From assembly GCA_052389895.1 (NCBI GenBank), contig JBQTHM010000021.1, forward strand, positions 1 to 58,366: a stretch of DNA of 58,366 nucleotides, in the 5' to 3' direction. The notes beneath the pieces are model-generated. The model had not been told where the DNA came from. It searched no databases and saw nothing but the letters and a program-made list of their open reading frames with translations. Position numbers and translations under genes: made by a program. The stretch's first letter is position 1; the number at the start of each line of letters is the position of its first letter. The stretch is from CAVVXX01 sp052389895 (GTDB lineage Bacteria > Pseudomonadota > Alphaproteobacteria > Micropepsales > Micropepsaceae). This document shows positions 38,999 to 47,068 of the stretch, in pieces.

Positions 38999-40444
38999 TC
39001 AACGTCCGGGGCGATTCCCTTCGAGCTGCCGGATGCGCCGGCGCTCCACCGATGAGGGAAGCTTCATCGCCTCACGATACTTCGCGACAGTGCGCCGCGC
39101 AATGTTAACGCCGTCCCTTCTGAGAAGCTCGACAATATGATCGTCGGAGAGCGTGTTCGCGTCTTCCTTTTCGATCAGTTCGCGGATGCGGTCGCGCACC
39201 GCCTCGGCCGAATGCGCCTCGCCACCATGAGAGGCGGGGATGGAGGCCGTGAAAAAATACTTCATTTCAAACATTCCGCGCGGCGTTGCCATGTACTTGT
39301 TCGACGTAACGCGGCTAACCGTCGATTCGTGCATGCCGATGGCGTCCGCAATCGCGCGCAAATTGAGCGGGCGGAGATGGCGCACGCCCTGGGCAAGGAA
39401 CATATCCTGCTGGCGGACGATTTCGCTTGCGACTTTCAGTATGGTGCGAGCGCGCTGATCGAGGCTCTTGATCAGCCAGCTGGCCTTGTTGAAGCATTCG
39501 GCGATGTAAGCGCGTTCTTCGTTTGAGCGCGCCGTGGCGCTGACCTTGGCGTAATACCTTGCATTCACCAATACGCGCGGCAGCGTATCTGTATTGAGCT
39601 CCACGTTCCAGCCTCCGTCCGCACTCTCGCGCACGTAAACGTCGGGCACCACGGCTTGCACCGGCTCCGCTCCGAAAGACAGGCCCGGCTTGGGCGTAAG
39701 CGCACGGATCTCGGCGATCATGTCGCCGATTTCGTCTGCTGGAAGGCTGCATAGCACTGCAAGCGCGTTCACATCGCGCTTTGCCACGAGGTCAAGGCGC
39801 GAAAGCATGGTCTGCATAGCCGGATCGAACCGGTCGCGTTCCTTCAACTGCAACGAAAGACATTCGGCAATATCGCGCGCGAACACGCCAGGCGGATCGA
39901 AACCCTGTAACACGCACAAAACGGACTCGATCTCTTCGCGCGCGGCGCCAAGGCGCGCTGCGACTTCGTTCAGATCAATGCGCAGATAGCCGCTTTCGTC
40001 TATGGATTCGACCAGCACCGCAGCGATCAGCTTGTGATCGGGCGGCAATGCCGCGATGGCAAGTTGGTTCTCCAGATGGCCGCGCAATGTCGCTTGCGCG
40101 GCGATAGTCCCTTCTACTGCATCAAGGTCGCCATGACGGGCGCCGCCAGTGCGGCTCCAGTCCGCCAGCGGCGCTGCGGGCTCGGATTCGCGTTTGGGGG
40201 GCGACTGCTCTTCCGACGGGTCGTAGTCGTCCCGTTCCATGGCGCGTTCGATGGGCGTTTCAGCCGCAGCATCCTTGGTCTTGCTCTCGTCCTGCTCGAG
40301 CAGCGGATTGCGCTCAAGTTCCGCCTCGACAAATTCGGCCAATTCGAGATTCGACAACTGCAGCAGTTTGATTGCCTGCTGCAGTTGCGGCGTCATCACA
40401 AGGGACTGGCCTTGGCGTAACTCGAGCCGTTGGGACAACGCCAT
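38999..40444 (-). CDS. rpoN: RNA polymerase sigma-54 factor
   Basis: Alternative sigma factor needing AAA+ activators. The 481 residues include the Gln/Leu-rich region I (MTPQLQQAIKLLQLSNLEL), an acidic region II (about 50-100), the core-binding domain, the HTH (ESTVSRVTSNKYM) and the RpoN box ARRTVAKYRE near the C-terminus. It follows lptB by 14 bases and precedes hpf and ptsN, as in most proteobacteria. The 100 bases after it hold nothing recognisable. Confidence 0.97.
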   Translation of the reverse strand: MALSQRLELRQGQSLVMTPQLQQAIKLLQLSNLELAEFVEAELERNPLLEQDESKTKDAAAETPIERAMERDDYDPSEEQSPPKRESEPAAPLADWSRTGGARHGDLDAVEGTIAAQATLRGHLENQLAIAALPPDHKLIAAVLVESIDESGYLRIDLNEVAARLGAAREEIESVLCVLQGFDPPGVFARDIAECLSLQLKERDRFDPAMQTMLSRLDLVAKRDVNALAVLCSLPADEIGDMIAEIRALTPKPGLSFGAEPVQAVVPDVYVRESADGGWNVELNTDTLPRVLVNARYYAKVSATARSNEERAYIAECFNKASWLIKSLDQRARTILKVASEIVRQQDMFLAQGVRHLRPLNLRAIADAIGMHESTVSRVTSNKYMATPRGMFEMKYFFTASIPASHGGEAHSAEAVRDRIRELIEKEDANTLSDDHIVELLRRDGVNIARRTVAKYREAMKLPSSVERRRIRQLEGNRPGR

Positions 40445-40458
40445 GGCTGTCGCCGCCG

Positions 40459-41250
40459 CTAGAGCGAAAAGCGTTCGCCGAGATAGACCCGGCGCACGTC
40501 CTTGTTGCCAATGATGTCGGCAGGCGTTCCCTCCATGAGCATCTGGCCGTCATGGATTATGTAAGCGCGATCGATGATTTCGAGTGCCTCGCGCACATTG
40601 TGGTCGGTGATCAACACGCCGATGCCCCGATCCTTCAAATGCTTGATGAGTGCGCGAATTTCGCTGACGGCGATCGGATCGATCCCGGCCAGGGGTTCGT
40701 CCAGCAGCATGTAGGAGGGATGCGTCGCCAGCGCACGGGCAATTTCGACACGCCTGCGCTCGCCCCCCGAAAGCGCGATGGCAGGCGTATTGCGCACGTG
40801 GCTGATGGAAAATTCCGCGAGCAAGCTCTCCACGAGTGCATGGCAATGGCCCGCATCGGGTTCGACGAGCTCGGCCGCAGCGCGGATGTTCTGTTCTGCC
40901 GTCATGCCACGAAAAATTGACGCCTCTTGCGGCAAGTATCCGATGCCTAGCCGCGCGCGGCGGTACATAGGCAGGTTGGTGACATCATGACCGTCGAGTT
41001 CAATGTTGCCGTAGTCGACCGGGATGAGGCCCGTGATCATGTAAAAGCACGTGGTTTTCCCCGCGCCATTGGGGCCAAGCAAGCCCACAACTTCGCCGCG
41101 TTTGAGCGAGATGGACGCAGCGCGCACAACCGGGCGCTTGCCGAAGCTCTTTCCTATGCGCTTCGCCGATAGGCCCTGGAACCCCTCGACGACCACCGGC
41201 CTGTGGCTCGGTCTGCGTTCGTTCGGTGTGGGGATTGATGTGGCTTCCAT
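40459..41250 (-). CDS. lptB: LPS export ABC transporter ATP-binding protein LptB
   Basis: ATPase of the LptB2FG extractor that drives LPS transport to the outer membrane. About 263 residues with Walker A LLGPNGAGKTTCFYM, Q-loop YLPQEASIFRGM, signature LSGGERRRVEIARAL, Walker B YMLLDEPLAGIDPIA and switch ITDHNVREAL. The N-terminus has a 25-residue extension before the ABC domain. I start at ATG 41250; an in-frame TTG at 41283 is possible. lptA ends 44 bases upstream. Confidence 0.96.
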   Translation of the reverse strand: MEATSIPTPNERRPSHRPVVVEGFQGLSAKRIGKSFGKRPVVRAASISLKRGEVVGLLGPNGAGKTTCFYMITGLIPVDYGNIELDGHDVTNLPMYRRARLGIGYLPQEASIFRGMTAEQNIRAAAELVEPDAGHCHALVESLLAEFSISHVRNTPAIALSGGERRRVEIARALATHPSYMLLDEPLAGIDPIAVSEIRALIKHLKDRGIGVLITDHNVREALEIIDRAYIIHDGQMLMEGTPADIIGNKDVRRVYLGERFSL

Positions 41251-41294
41251 ACGCGATACTTGTGCCTTGCCGGCTTTTAACAACAGGTGAACCG

Positions 41295-41864
41295 CTAGCC
41301 GCCGGCGGGGGGCGATGCGGGCTTTTTGGGATTCGACTTCTTGCGACTGCCTTCGCTTTTTGTGCCGCTGTTTGGCACAAAAAGGCCCTGTACGCGGTTG
41401 TTGAACTGGCCGACGGAATAGAGCTTGGCCTGATTCGTATTGAGGTTAACGTCGAGCCGCGTACCGTGCATCACGTTCTGATCTTTGGTCAGCACGACGT
41501 CGCGGCCGGTGAGCGTCACAAGCTTAGAGTTCACGTCATATGTGGCGAATTCACCCATGGCGCTGCCGGAGGGCGAATCGAAGACGATTTTACCGCGCGC
41601 CTCCAGCCGTGACGGCTTGCCCTCGGCCGCAATGACTTTCACTTCGTCCGCCCGCATTTTCAGCGTGTCCTGCGTGATTACGACATTGCCGCTGTAGATG
41701 CCAATATTGGCGTCAATATCGGCGGATAGCGTGTCCGAGGTGACCGTGATCGGCTTTGAGGTATCCGTCTTGAACGGCGTAACAGGCGTCGCGGCGGTAT
41801 CAGCCGCCTGGGCAAGCGCGGCCGCGGGCCAAAGCACGGCCAAGAAAACAACCGGCGCCTTCAT
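41295..41864 (-). CDS. lptA: LPS transport periplasmic protein LptA
   Basis: Periplasmic bridge protein for LPS. The 189 residues begin with a signal peptide (VVFLAVLWPAAALAQA), followed by the OstA/LptA beta-jellyroll (about 38-155, with KPITVTSDTLSADIDANIGI and GNVVITQDTLKMRADEV-like strands quoted in parts). The C-terminus is Lys/Pro/Gly-rich. The start overlaps the lptC stop (ATGA). Confidence 0.92.
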   Translation of the reverse strand: MKAPVVFLAVLWPAAALAQAADTAATPVTPFKTDTSKPITVTSDTLSADIDANIGIYSGNVVITQDTLKMRADEVKVIAAEGKPSRLEARGKIVFDSPSGSAMGEFATYDVNSKLVTLTGRDVVLTKDQNVMHGTRLDVNLNTNQAKLYSVGQFNNRVQGLFVPNSGTKSEGSRKKSNPKKPASPPAGG

Positions 41865-42547
41865 TTTCCGCCCCTCACATTTTCATAGAATACGGATTTT
41901 ACGTTGCCCCGAAAGTACAATGTCTTCTTTGCGCGGTGGAATTCAAAGCGGTCCGCCGTCAGCGTACCCAAAGGGCCCTGAACTTGCACCTGCCGATCGC
42001 CGCGCACGATACCCGTCTTGAGGTTGACCGAAGCGGTCGGCGTATGGGCCTCATAACCGCTATCGGAGAAGAGCGAGATGTTTCCCGCGAGGTCGAGCGT
42101 GCGCGCGTCCGGGTCCACGACGCCGGCATCGGACACGAGATTGATCCAAGTGCCGTCTTTCAGCGTGATGTCGGCCTCCACCTTTTTCAGCATCGCACGG
42201 TTGGAATCCGAAGCCTGGCGCGCGCTTTCAGCGGTGACGGTGAACGGCTGGCCCGATTGGTCGGTGCCGGTTAGCCTTGGCTTGGCCATGCCGAGATCGA
42301 ATTCCAGCTTCGCCCCTTCGCCAATCTGCATGGCAAAACGCGAGACCTCGTTCGGACGCAGGGCGAAAACGAGGAGCACGGCGCCGATACCGGCCGCCGC
42401 AATGGGCAGTGCCCGCTTCATGATCCGAACGAAACGCGTGTAGCGCTGCGCCTTGTCGATGGATTCGCGCGGCGCCGATCCCCAGCGCGCCCGTCGCGAC
42501 AGCGCTTCCAGCGCGGGCGACCCCGGTTCGCGTCCGGCCTCGTTCAT
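41861..42547 (-). CDS. lptC: LPS export protein LptC
   Basis: Single-pass membrane protein that passes LPS from LptB2FG to LptA. About 228 residues: N-terminal cytosolic segment, one membrane helix (about 45-63, ALPIAAAGIGAVLLVFAL) and a periplasmic LptC/DUF1239 domain ending GNVKSVFYENVRGGK. The chosen ATG at 42547 is 11 bases after the kdsD stop; a GTG four codons earlier is also possible. Weak sequence conservation is normal; position between kdsD and lptA supports the call. Confidence 0.88.
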   Translation of the reverse strand: MNEAGREPGSPALEALSRRARWGSAPRESIDKAQRYTRFVRIMKRALPIAAAGIGAVLLVFALRPNEVSRFAMQIGEGAKLEFDLGMAKPRLTGTDQSGQPFTVTAESARQASDSNRAMLKKVEADITLKDGTWINLVSDAGVVDPDARTLDLAGNISLFSDSGYEAHTPTASVNLKTGIVRGDRQVQVQGPLGTLTADRFEFHRAKKTLYFRGNVKSVFYENVRGGK

Positions 42548-42558
42548 GTGCTGAGCCA

Positions 42559-43575
42559 CTAGCGCAACCCCGCGCGAAGGCAGTCGTGGATGTGTATGAG
42601 CCCTATCGGCCGGCGCGCGTCGCCATCCAGAACGAAAAGACACGTGATGCGCAGATCGTTCATCTTCTTGAGCGCTTCCGCGGCAAGCTCGTCCGCCGTG
42701 ATCGTTTTCGGGTTCCGCGTCATGAAGTCGCCGGCCGTCTGTTCCAGCGGGTTCCCATGGATCTGCCGGCGCAAATCGCCGTCCGTGACGATACCCGCCA
42801 GCATGCCGTCTTTCTCCACGACGCCGACAACGCCGGCGAAGCCGTATTCGCCGAACGATGTCATCTTTATGAGGACATCCTTCATCGGCGCCTCGGGTGC
42901 GACGGTGGGATACTTCGTGTGCATCAGGTCGGATACGCGGATGAGCGCGCGGCCCAGCACGCCGCCGGGATGCCGGTCGCGGTATTGGTCGGCGGAAAAT
43001 CCCTTGCGTTCCATCAGCGCAACAGCGAGCGCATCGCCCAGCGCGAGCATCAATGTCGTGGATGTTGTCGGCGCAAGACCCATAGGGCAGGCTTCCTGCG
43101 CGCGCGGCAGCACGAGCGCGATGTCGCAGGCCTTGAGCAAGGTCGACTCCGGCTGGCTTGCCATTCCAATCAAGGGAATTCCAAAACGCTTGGCATAGGT
43201 GATGAGGTTTGAAAGTTCCTCCGTTTCGCCCGAATAAGAGAGCAGCAGCAGCGCATCCTGCGGCGCGAGTGCGCCGAGATCACCATGGCTGGCTTCCGCC
43301 GGATGAACGAATTGTGCCGGCGTACCGGTAGAAGAAAACGTCGCGGCAATCTTGTGCCCCACATGGCCGCTTTTACCCATGCCGCTGACAACCACTCGGC
43401 CGCGCACGGAAGCGAGCACGCCGACCGCACGCGCAAACGCGCCGTCGAGATTTTCGGACAGCAACGCCAAGGCCTCGCCGGCAAAGCGCAGCACGCGGCG
43501 CGCAGCCCTAAGATCGGCCGCCTCGCGGGCGGCTTCGGATTGCACAATTGTGGGTTTACCTGCCGGCATTACCAT
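42559..43575 (-). CDS. kdsD: Arabinose-5-phosphate isomerase (KdsD/KpsF family)
   Basis: Makes D-arabinose 5-phosphate, the precursor of Kdo in LPS. About 338 residues: SIS domain with VVSGMGKSGHVGHKIAATFS, HPAEASHGDLGAL and SYSGETEEL, then two CBS repeats (about 215-335) with DLMHTKYPTVAP and TRNPKTITADELA. ATG at 43575 or 43569; the longer frame to 43785 overlaps rnd and is rejected. It heads the lpt gene run. Confidence 0.93.
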   Translation of the reverse strand: MVMPAGKPTIVQSEAAREAADLRAARRVLRFAGEALALLSENLDGAFARAVGVLASVRGRVVVSGMGKSGHVGHKIAATFSSTGTPAQFVHPAEASHGDLGALAPQDALLLLSYSGETEELSNLITYAKRFGIPLIGMASQPESTLLKACDIALVLPRAQEACPMGLAPTTSTTLMLALGDALAVALMERKGFSADQYRDRHPGGVLGRALIRVSDLMHTKYPTVAPEAPMKDVLIKMTSFGEYGFAGVVGVVEKDGMLAGIVTDGDLRRQIHGNPLEQTAGDFMTRNPKTITADELAAEALKKMNDLRITCLFVLDGDARRPIGLIHIHDCLRAGLR

Positions 43576-43699
43576 TACTCGTGCCCGCAAATGTCTGGTG
43601 CGCCCCCGCGTTACGGTGCCGCCGAGGCGAAATGCGCCGATTTCCAGACGATTATGGGGGGCCGCGGACTCCCAATCAAGGCAGCGGCTCCGGCGTTCA

Positions 43700-44311
43700 T
43701 TAATGGGCAAAGATGTCCTGATCCGCCCAACCCGCAAGGTCGAGGCTTGCACGCGCCGGCAGGAACGCGAAACACGCCTGGGCAAGCTGCATGCGCCCTT
43801 CGCGCATCAGCATGGCGTCAAGCGCCGTTTTGAGCCGGTGCAGATAGGCGACGTCGTTTGCGGCATAGGCGAGCTGTTGATCGGTCAATTTTTCCGCGCC
43901 CCAGTCCGAGCTTTGCTGCACCTTCGAAAGATCGACATCCAGCAATTCCTTCACCAGCTCCTTGAGGCCGTGCTTATCCGTGTAAGTGCGCGCAAGGCGC
44001 GAAGCCGTGCGCGTGCAATAAACGGGCATCGGCATCACCGAAAGATAACGGCGGAGGATGGCGAGATCGAAGCGCGCAAAGTGGAAAATCTTCAGCACCT
44101 TGCGATCACGCAGCAACTTTTTCAGGTTTGGCGCCTGATAGGCGCTGCGCGCAAACTGCACGACATGCACCTGGCCCTCGGCCCCGGCGAGCTGGACAAG
44201 GCACAACCGGTCGCGATTCGGGTTGAGCCCCAACGCCTCGGTATCCACGGCCACCGACGCGCCAAAGTTCACGCCTTCCGGGAGATCGCCCTGGTGAAGA
44301 TTGATTTTCAA
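43700..44311 (-). CDS. rnd: Ribonuclease D-like 3'-5' exonuclease (short, no HRDC)
   Basis: A 203-residue DEDDy exonuclease: motif I VAVDTEALGL, motif II in IFHFARFDLAIL, motif III YAANDVAYLHRL with the catalytic Tyr and Asp. Full-length RNase D (about 370-390) also has HRDC domains; these are absent, as in many alphaproteobacterial homologues located next to kdsD/lpt genes. The start appears to be a TTG at 44311. Role in RNA 3'-end trimming is inferred from family. Confidence 0.85.
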   Translation of the reverse strand: MKINLHQGDLPEGVNFGASVAVDTEALGLNPNRDRLCLVQLAGAEGQVHVVQFARSAYQAPNLKKLLRDRKVLKIFHFARFDLAILRRYLSVMPMPVYCTRTASRLARTYTDKHGLKELVKELLDVDLSKVQQSSDWGAEKLTDQQLAYAANDVAYLHRLKTALDAMLMREGRMQLAQACFAFLPARASLDLAGWADQDIFAH

Positions 44312-44411
44312 ACGCTGCTATTCCGCGAAAGCCGCACCGTGGATATCGGCGAACCGCGCGAGATGCAAGGCCGGTCCGCCGCGCGGCGGCGGCGAGTCGC
44401 AGGAGAGCCGC

Positions 44412-45179
44412 TCAGCGCGCCGTGTAGCCGCCGTCGATAACGAGCTCCGCGCCGGTGACGAATTTCGACTCGTCGGAAGCGAGATAAACTACGCCCCAGG
44501 CGATGTCGTCGGGCTCGCCGATATGGCCCAGCGGATGCAACGCATCTGCCGCTTTGCGCCCAGCCTCGACTTCGCCCAACTTAGCCAGGTGATGCTCCAC
44601 CATCGGCGTCCAGATGAAACCCGGATGGATGGAATTCACGCGAATCTTGTCGGCCGCATACAGCAACGCATCCGTCTTTGTCATCAGCCGTACGGCGCCT
44701 TTCGACGCGTGATAGGGCGGCACATCGGGCGCGCCTACAAGACCGTATATGGACGAGAGATTTATGATGCTGCCGCCACCGGCATGTTTCAGGTGCGGGA
44801 TGGCATGCTTGGTGCAGAAGAACACGCCCTTCACATTCACGGCCTGAACGCGATCCCATTCGGGCTCGGTGAGTTCGTGGGTGGGCTTGGTCGAGCCGCT
44901 GATGCCGGCGTTGTTCACCAGCACGTCGAACTTTCCGAAATCCTTCACTATGGCGGCAATCGTGCTGGCCACATCGTTCTCGCTGCTGACGTCGCAATGC
45001 CAATAGCCCGCGCGGAAACCGCGGTCGCGCAGCTCGGAGGCGAAGGCCCGGCCGACGTCGTCTTGCACGTCGCAGACGGCGACGGCAGCACCCTCTTCCG
45101 CCATGCGTATTGCGCAGGCATGTCCGATGCCCACCGCGCCGCCAGTAATCATCGCGACTTTGCCTTTAAGGCGCATCAT
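44412..45179 (-). CDS. Short-chain dehydrogenase/reductase (classical SDR)
   Basis: A 255-residue NAD(P)-dependent oxidoreductase. Cofactor motif ITGGAVGIGHACA, then NNAGISG, the catalytic serine in INLSSIYG and YHASK with Tyr and Lys, and a C-terminal ELVIDGGYTAR, all as in the FabG/cyclopentanol dehydrogenase type. DVQDD after strand 2 suggests NAD preference. A strong GGAGGA site precedes the ATG. Substrate unknown. An FNR/FixK-type box lies about 70 bases upstream. It is separated from rnd by 100 bases. Confidence 0.9.
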   Translation of the reverse strand: MMRLKGKVAMITGGAVGIGHACAIRMAEEGAAVAVCDVQDDVGRAFASELRDRGFRAGYWHCDVSSENDVASTIAAIVKDFGKFDVLVNNAGISGSTKPTHELTEPEWDRVQAVNVKGVFFCTKHAIPHLKHAGGGSIINLSSIYGLVGAPDVPPYHASKGAVRLMTKTDALLYAADKIRVNSIHPGFIWTPMVEHHLAKLGEVEAGRKAADALHPLGHIGEPDDIAWGVVYLASDESKFVTGAELVIDGGYTAR

Positions 45180-45246
45180 GACTTCTGTCCTCCCACAGGA
45201 ACGCGCACTTTGCGCACAACCCTACCCACGGCGCGAACGGCGGACC

Positions 45247-45260
45247 TTGATCAGGATCAA
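45247..45260. promoter_or_regulatory. Perfect FNR/FixK-type box (anaerobox)
   Basis: TTGAT-CAGG-ATCAA exactly matches the FNR/FixK consensus TTGAT-N4-ATCAA. It lies 67 bases upstream of the SDR start on the (-) strand and 16 bases past the 3' end of the cysteine-rich gene, so the SDR is the likely target. Binding is inferred from the motif. Confidence 0.55.
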
Positions 45261-45276
45261 GGCGCCCGGCCGCGCT

Positions 45277-45507
45277 TCAGGCGCGGTCGCGCAGCTCCGG
45301 ATGGCCGGACTTCTTCGCGCAATGCGCGCAGCAGAAGATTTCGTCCTGCGCCTCGACGCCGTGGCCCACAATGCGGCAGCCGCAATGGGGGCAGACCGGG
45401 GCCAGCGCCTGAATGGCACATTCGAAGCTGTCGAACGTCAGCGTTTTGCCGGCGCGCGTAACCTGGATTGTCTTGTCGTAATCGTTTCCGCAAACATCGC
45501 AGATCAC
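45277..45507 (-). CDS. Small cysteine-rich metal-binding protein (metallothionein-like)
   Basis: 76 residues with nine cysteines: C3-x2-C6, C30, C39-x2-C42-x-C44, and C59-C60-x2-C63, plus several histidines. MICDVCGNDYDK, FDSFECAIQALAP, CPHCGCRIVGHGVE and FCCAHCAKK are the landmarks. A near-identical layout is known to me as prokaryotic metallothionein-like hypothetical proteins. It starts with GTG, 6 bases after an excellent AGGAGGG. A zinc-ribbon structural or metal-storage role is inferred; no specific function is known. Confidence 0.75.
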   Translation of the reverse strand: MICDVCGNDYDKTIQVTRAGKTLTFDSFECAIQALAPVCPHCGCRIVGHGVEAQDEIFCCAHCAKKSGHPELRDRA

Positions 45508-45688
45508 GGAACCCTCCTGTCAGCCGTGTTTCGTTTCATCAGCAATAATAAACGTCTATGGGCCCTCGCCCTATCCGAAAGCGCCCGTTCGAATTAGCGA
45601 TGGAACTCCTCTGTGCGGCTGCAGCCAGAGCGCGAGTTCAAGCGTTATTTTGTATTGCCAAGCAGAATGACGACAGACGGAGGACGCA

Positions 45689-45967
45689 ATGAACCTGCTG
45701 CGACCCTTGACCCTGGGATTGATCCTGACGGCCGTTCCGGCTCTCGCCGCCGACAACAATTCGCAGGACAAGCAAGGCATGAACACGCAAGACATGATGG
45801 GCGTGCACGAAATGGCGGGAACCGTGACGGCCATTGACCCCAAAACCGGCAAGCTGGATCTCGATGCCGGAGGCCAAAAACTCCAGCTTCACTTTCCGCC
45901 AAACTCCCTGGCCGAAGTGAAGAAAGGCGACCGGATTACGGTGCACCTCGGTTTCGAGAAGCCGTAG
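45689..45967 (+). CDS. Small exported protein, probable beta-barrel/OB-like domain
   Basis: 92 residues with a signal peptide (about 1-20, LTLGLILTAVPALAA), a Gln/Asn/Met-rich linker (DNNSQDKQGMNTQDMMGV) and a compact C-terminal domain (EMAGTVTAIDPKTGKLDL, then LAEVKKGDRITVHLGFEKP). The pattern of two beta hairpins and a final VKKGDRITV is like small OB-fold periplasmic proteins. A GGAGG site lies before the ATG. I do not recognise the family. Upstream 45508-45688 must hold its promoter, divergent from the cysteine-rich gene. Confidence 0.7.
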   Translation: MNLLRPLTLGLILTAVPALAADNNSQDKQGMNTQDMMGVHEMAGTVTAIDPKTGKLDLDAGGQKLQLHFPPNSLAEVKKGDRITVHLGFEKP

Positions 45968-46420
45968 GCGCGGCCCGAGGCGCGGCGCTTCGCCTGCAAG
46001 GTCGGCGCACCGAGCCGAAGCTGCGCGGTCTGGTGCCAGAAGAACTACATCAATTTCTTCTAACGTATTAGTGCGCATCTACGATTCCAGGTGCGGAGTG
46101 TTCATACCAACGCCCGTACCAACAATTTTCTTAACGATTTTGCCCTATTCACCGCCGTCCAGTTTGCCGGAAATGGATTTTGTGCATTGGAGACGAATCA
46201 GCAGGCAAGAGCAAACCGAGTGCTTGACTTAGAATGGCGCGCTGGAGTCGGGGAGCGCAGCGGACTTTTCGGAGCGCCGCCCCAAAGTGTTCCGTGCGGG
46301 TGTGGTGCTGTTTTCGTTAGGGCTATTCGGGGCGTTCGAAAATCCATTTCTGAAGCGACGACGCCTGCTGCGGAGGGCCGATTTAGGACCGCCAAGCATG
46401 AATCCAACTTTGCACGAGCG
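45968..46420. other. Intergenic stretch without a credible gene
   Basis: About 450 bases in which every open frame is short and has a composition typical of chance reading (Arg/Pro/Ser-rich on -, Arg-rich on +). No tRNA, terminator with T-run or clear promoter was found. With the frameshifted gene next to it, this looks like decayed sequence. Confidence 0.5.
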
Positions 46421-46683
46421 CTATTGTCGATCACAAATAACTGTGTTCGCGCGACGCGACGCGATATGCACAGTACCGTCGGCGCGCATGGCCTTTAGCG
46501 CCTGGCTGATCGTTCCGGGCGAGGTATCGAGGCGCGCCGCAAGCCAATTCGTCAAACGCCGGCGGCCGCCGGACCCGAACAGGGCGAATCGCGCAGGGCG
46601 GCCAGAATGGCGAGCCGCCCAAGTGTGCCGTCCTTGAGCGGCAGCTGCCGTTGGACTTCGATCAGGTGAGGCACAATCGACAT
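46421..46683 (-). pseudogene. Frameshifted small winged-helix regulator
   Basis: Read from the ATG at 46683 the first frame gives MSIVPHLIEVQRQL, then TLGRLAILAALRDSP, and stops at 46555-46557. In the next frame the sequence continues LTNWLAARLDTSPGTISQAL, then KAMRADGTVHIASRR, and stops at 46421-46423. The second part is a clear helix-turn-helix (ArsR/MarR-like) and the first part looks like the helix that precedes it. One inserted or lost base in the GC-rich run around 46556-46575 would join them into about 86 residues. It is either a recent pseudogene or a sequencing error. The target is unknown. Confidence 0.45.
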
Positions 46684-46720
46684 TTCTGTTTGCGCCTCAG
46701 CAAAAACGGCGTGCGGAATT

Positions 46721-47068
46721 TCATCCGTTCCGCACGACCACAGAAGCCCGAGTGCGCCCGATCACGAACGCCTGACGGAACGTGCCGCGGATAACGATAA
46801 CACTTCCGATTTCTGGGATGCCGGTACGAGTTACGACGATGATGTCGCTGGTGTCGTCTGCAAGTTTGAATGCTCGCACATCGAAAAATCCGACTGCGCT
46901 CCTGACAGTTCCGCGCACTAGGACCGCCTCGCGGTCAAAATTCGACGGATTGCCGGTAAGGGTGGCTATGGCGACCGTTTGGGGTTGCAACGACGTTTCA
47001 GGGGCCGTCCGAAGAAGGAGCGCAAGCCCGATCACGCCAACCAAAAGCAGCGGAACCAGTCTCAGCAT
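46721..47068 (-). CDS. Small signal-anchored OB-like protein (internal start in the MipZ-like frame)
   Basis: A GGGAGG ribosome binding site lies 8 bases before an ATG at 47068, which begins a 115-residue protein: MLRLVPLLLVGVIGLALLL (signal anchor), a linker, then VAIATLTGNPSNFDREAVLV, RGTVRSAVGFFDVRAFKLAD and VVTRTGIPEIGSVIVIRGTF. This looks like a periplasmic OB-fold domain. It shares frame and stop with the 366-residue reading, so the fused product could be an accident of truncation of the gene in front. Family not recognised. Confidence 0.6.
   Translation of the reverse strand: MLRLVPLLLVGVIGLALLLRTAPETSLQPQTVAIATLTGNPSNFDREAVLVRGTVRSAVGFFDVRAFKLADDTSDIIVVTRTGIPEIGSVIVIRGTFRQAFVIGRTRASVVVRNG

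Noticed and set aside
41295..41330. Lys/Pro/Gly-rich tail of LptA as a frameshift artefact
   Set aside because: The frame is uninterrupted and basic tails are common at LptA ends; the preceding domain is complete.
46091..46498. 135-residue open frame on + in the loose region
   Set aside because: No ribosome binding site, no domain, composition like chance reading; overlaps the more convincing winged-helix remnant on the other strand.
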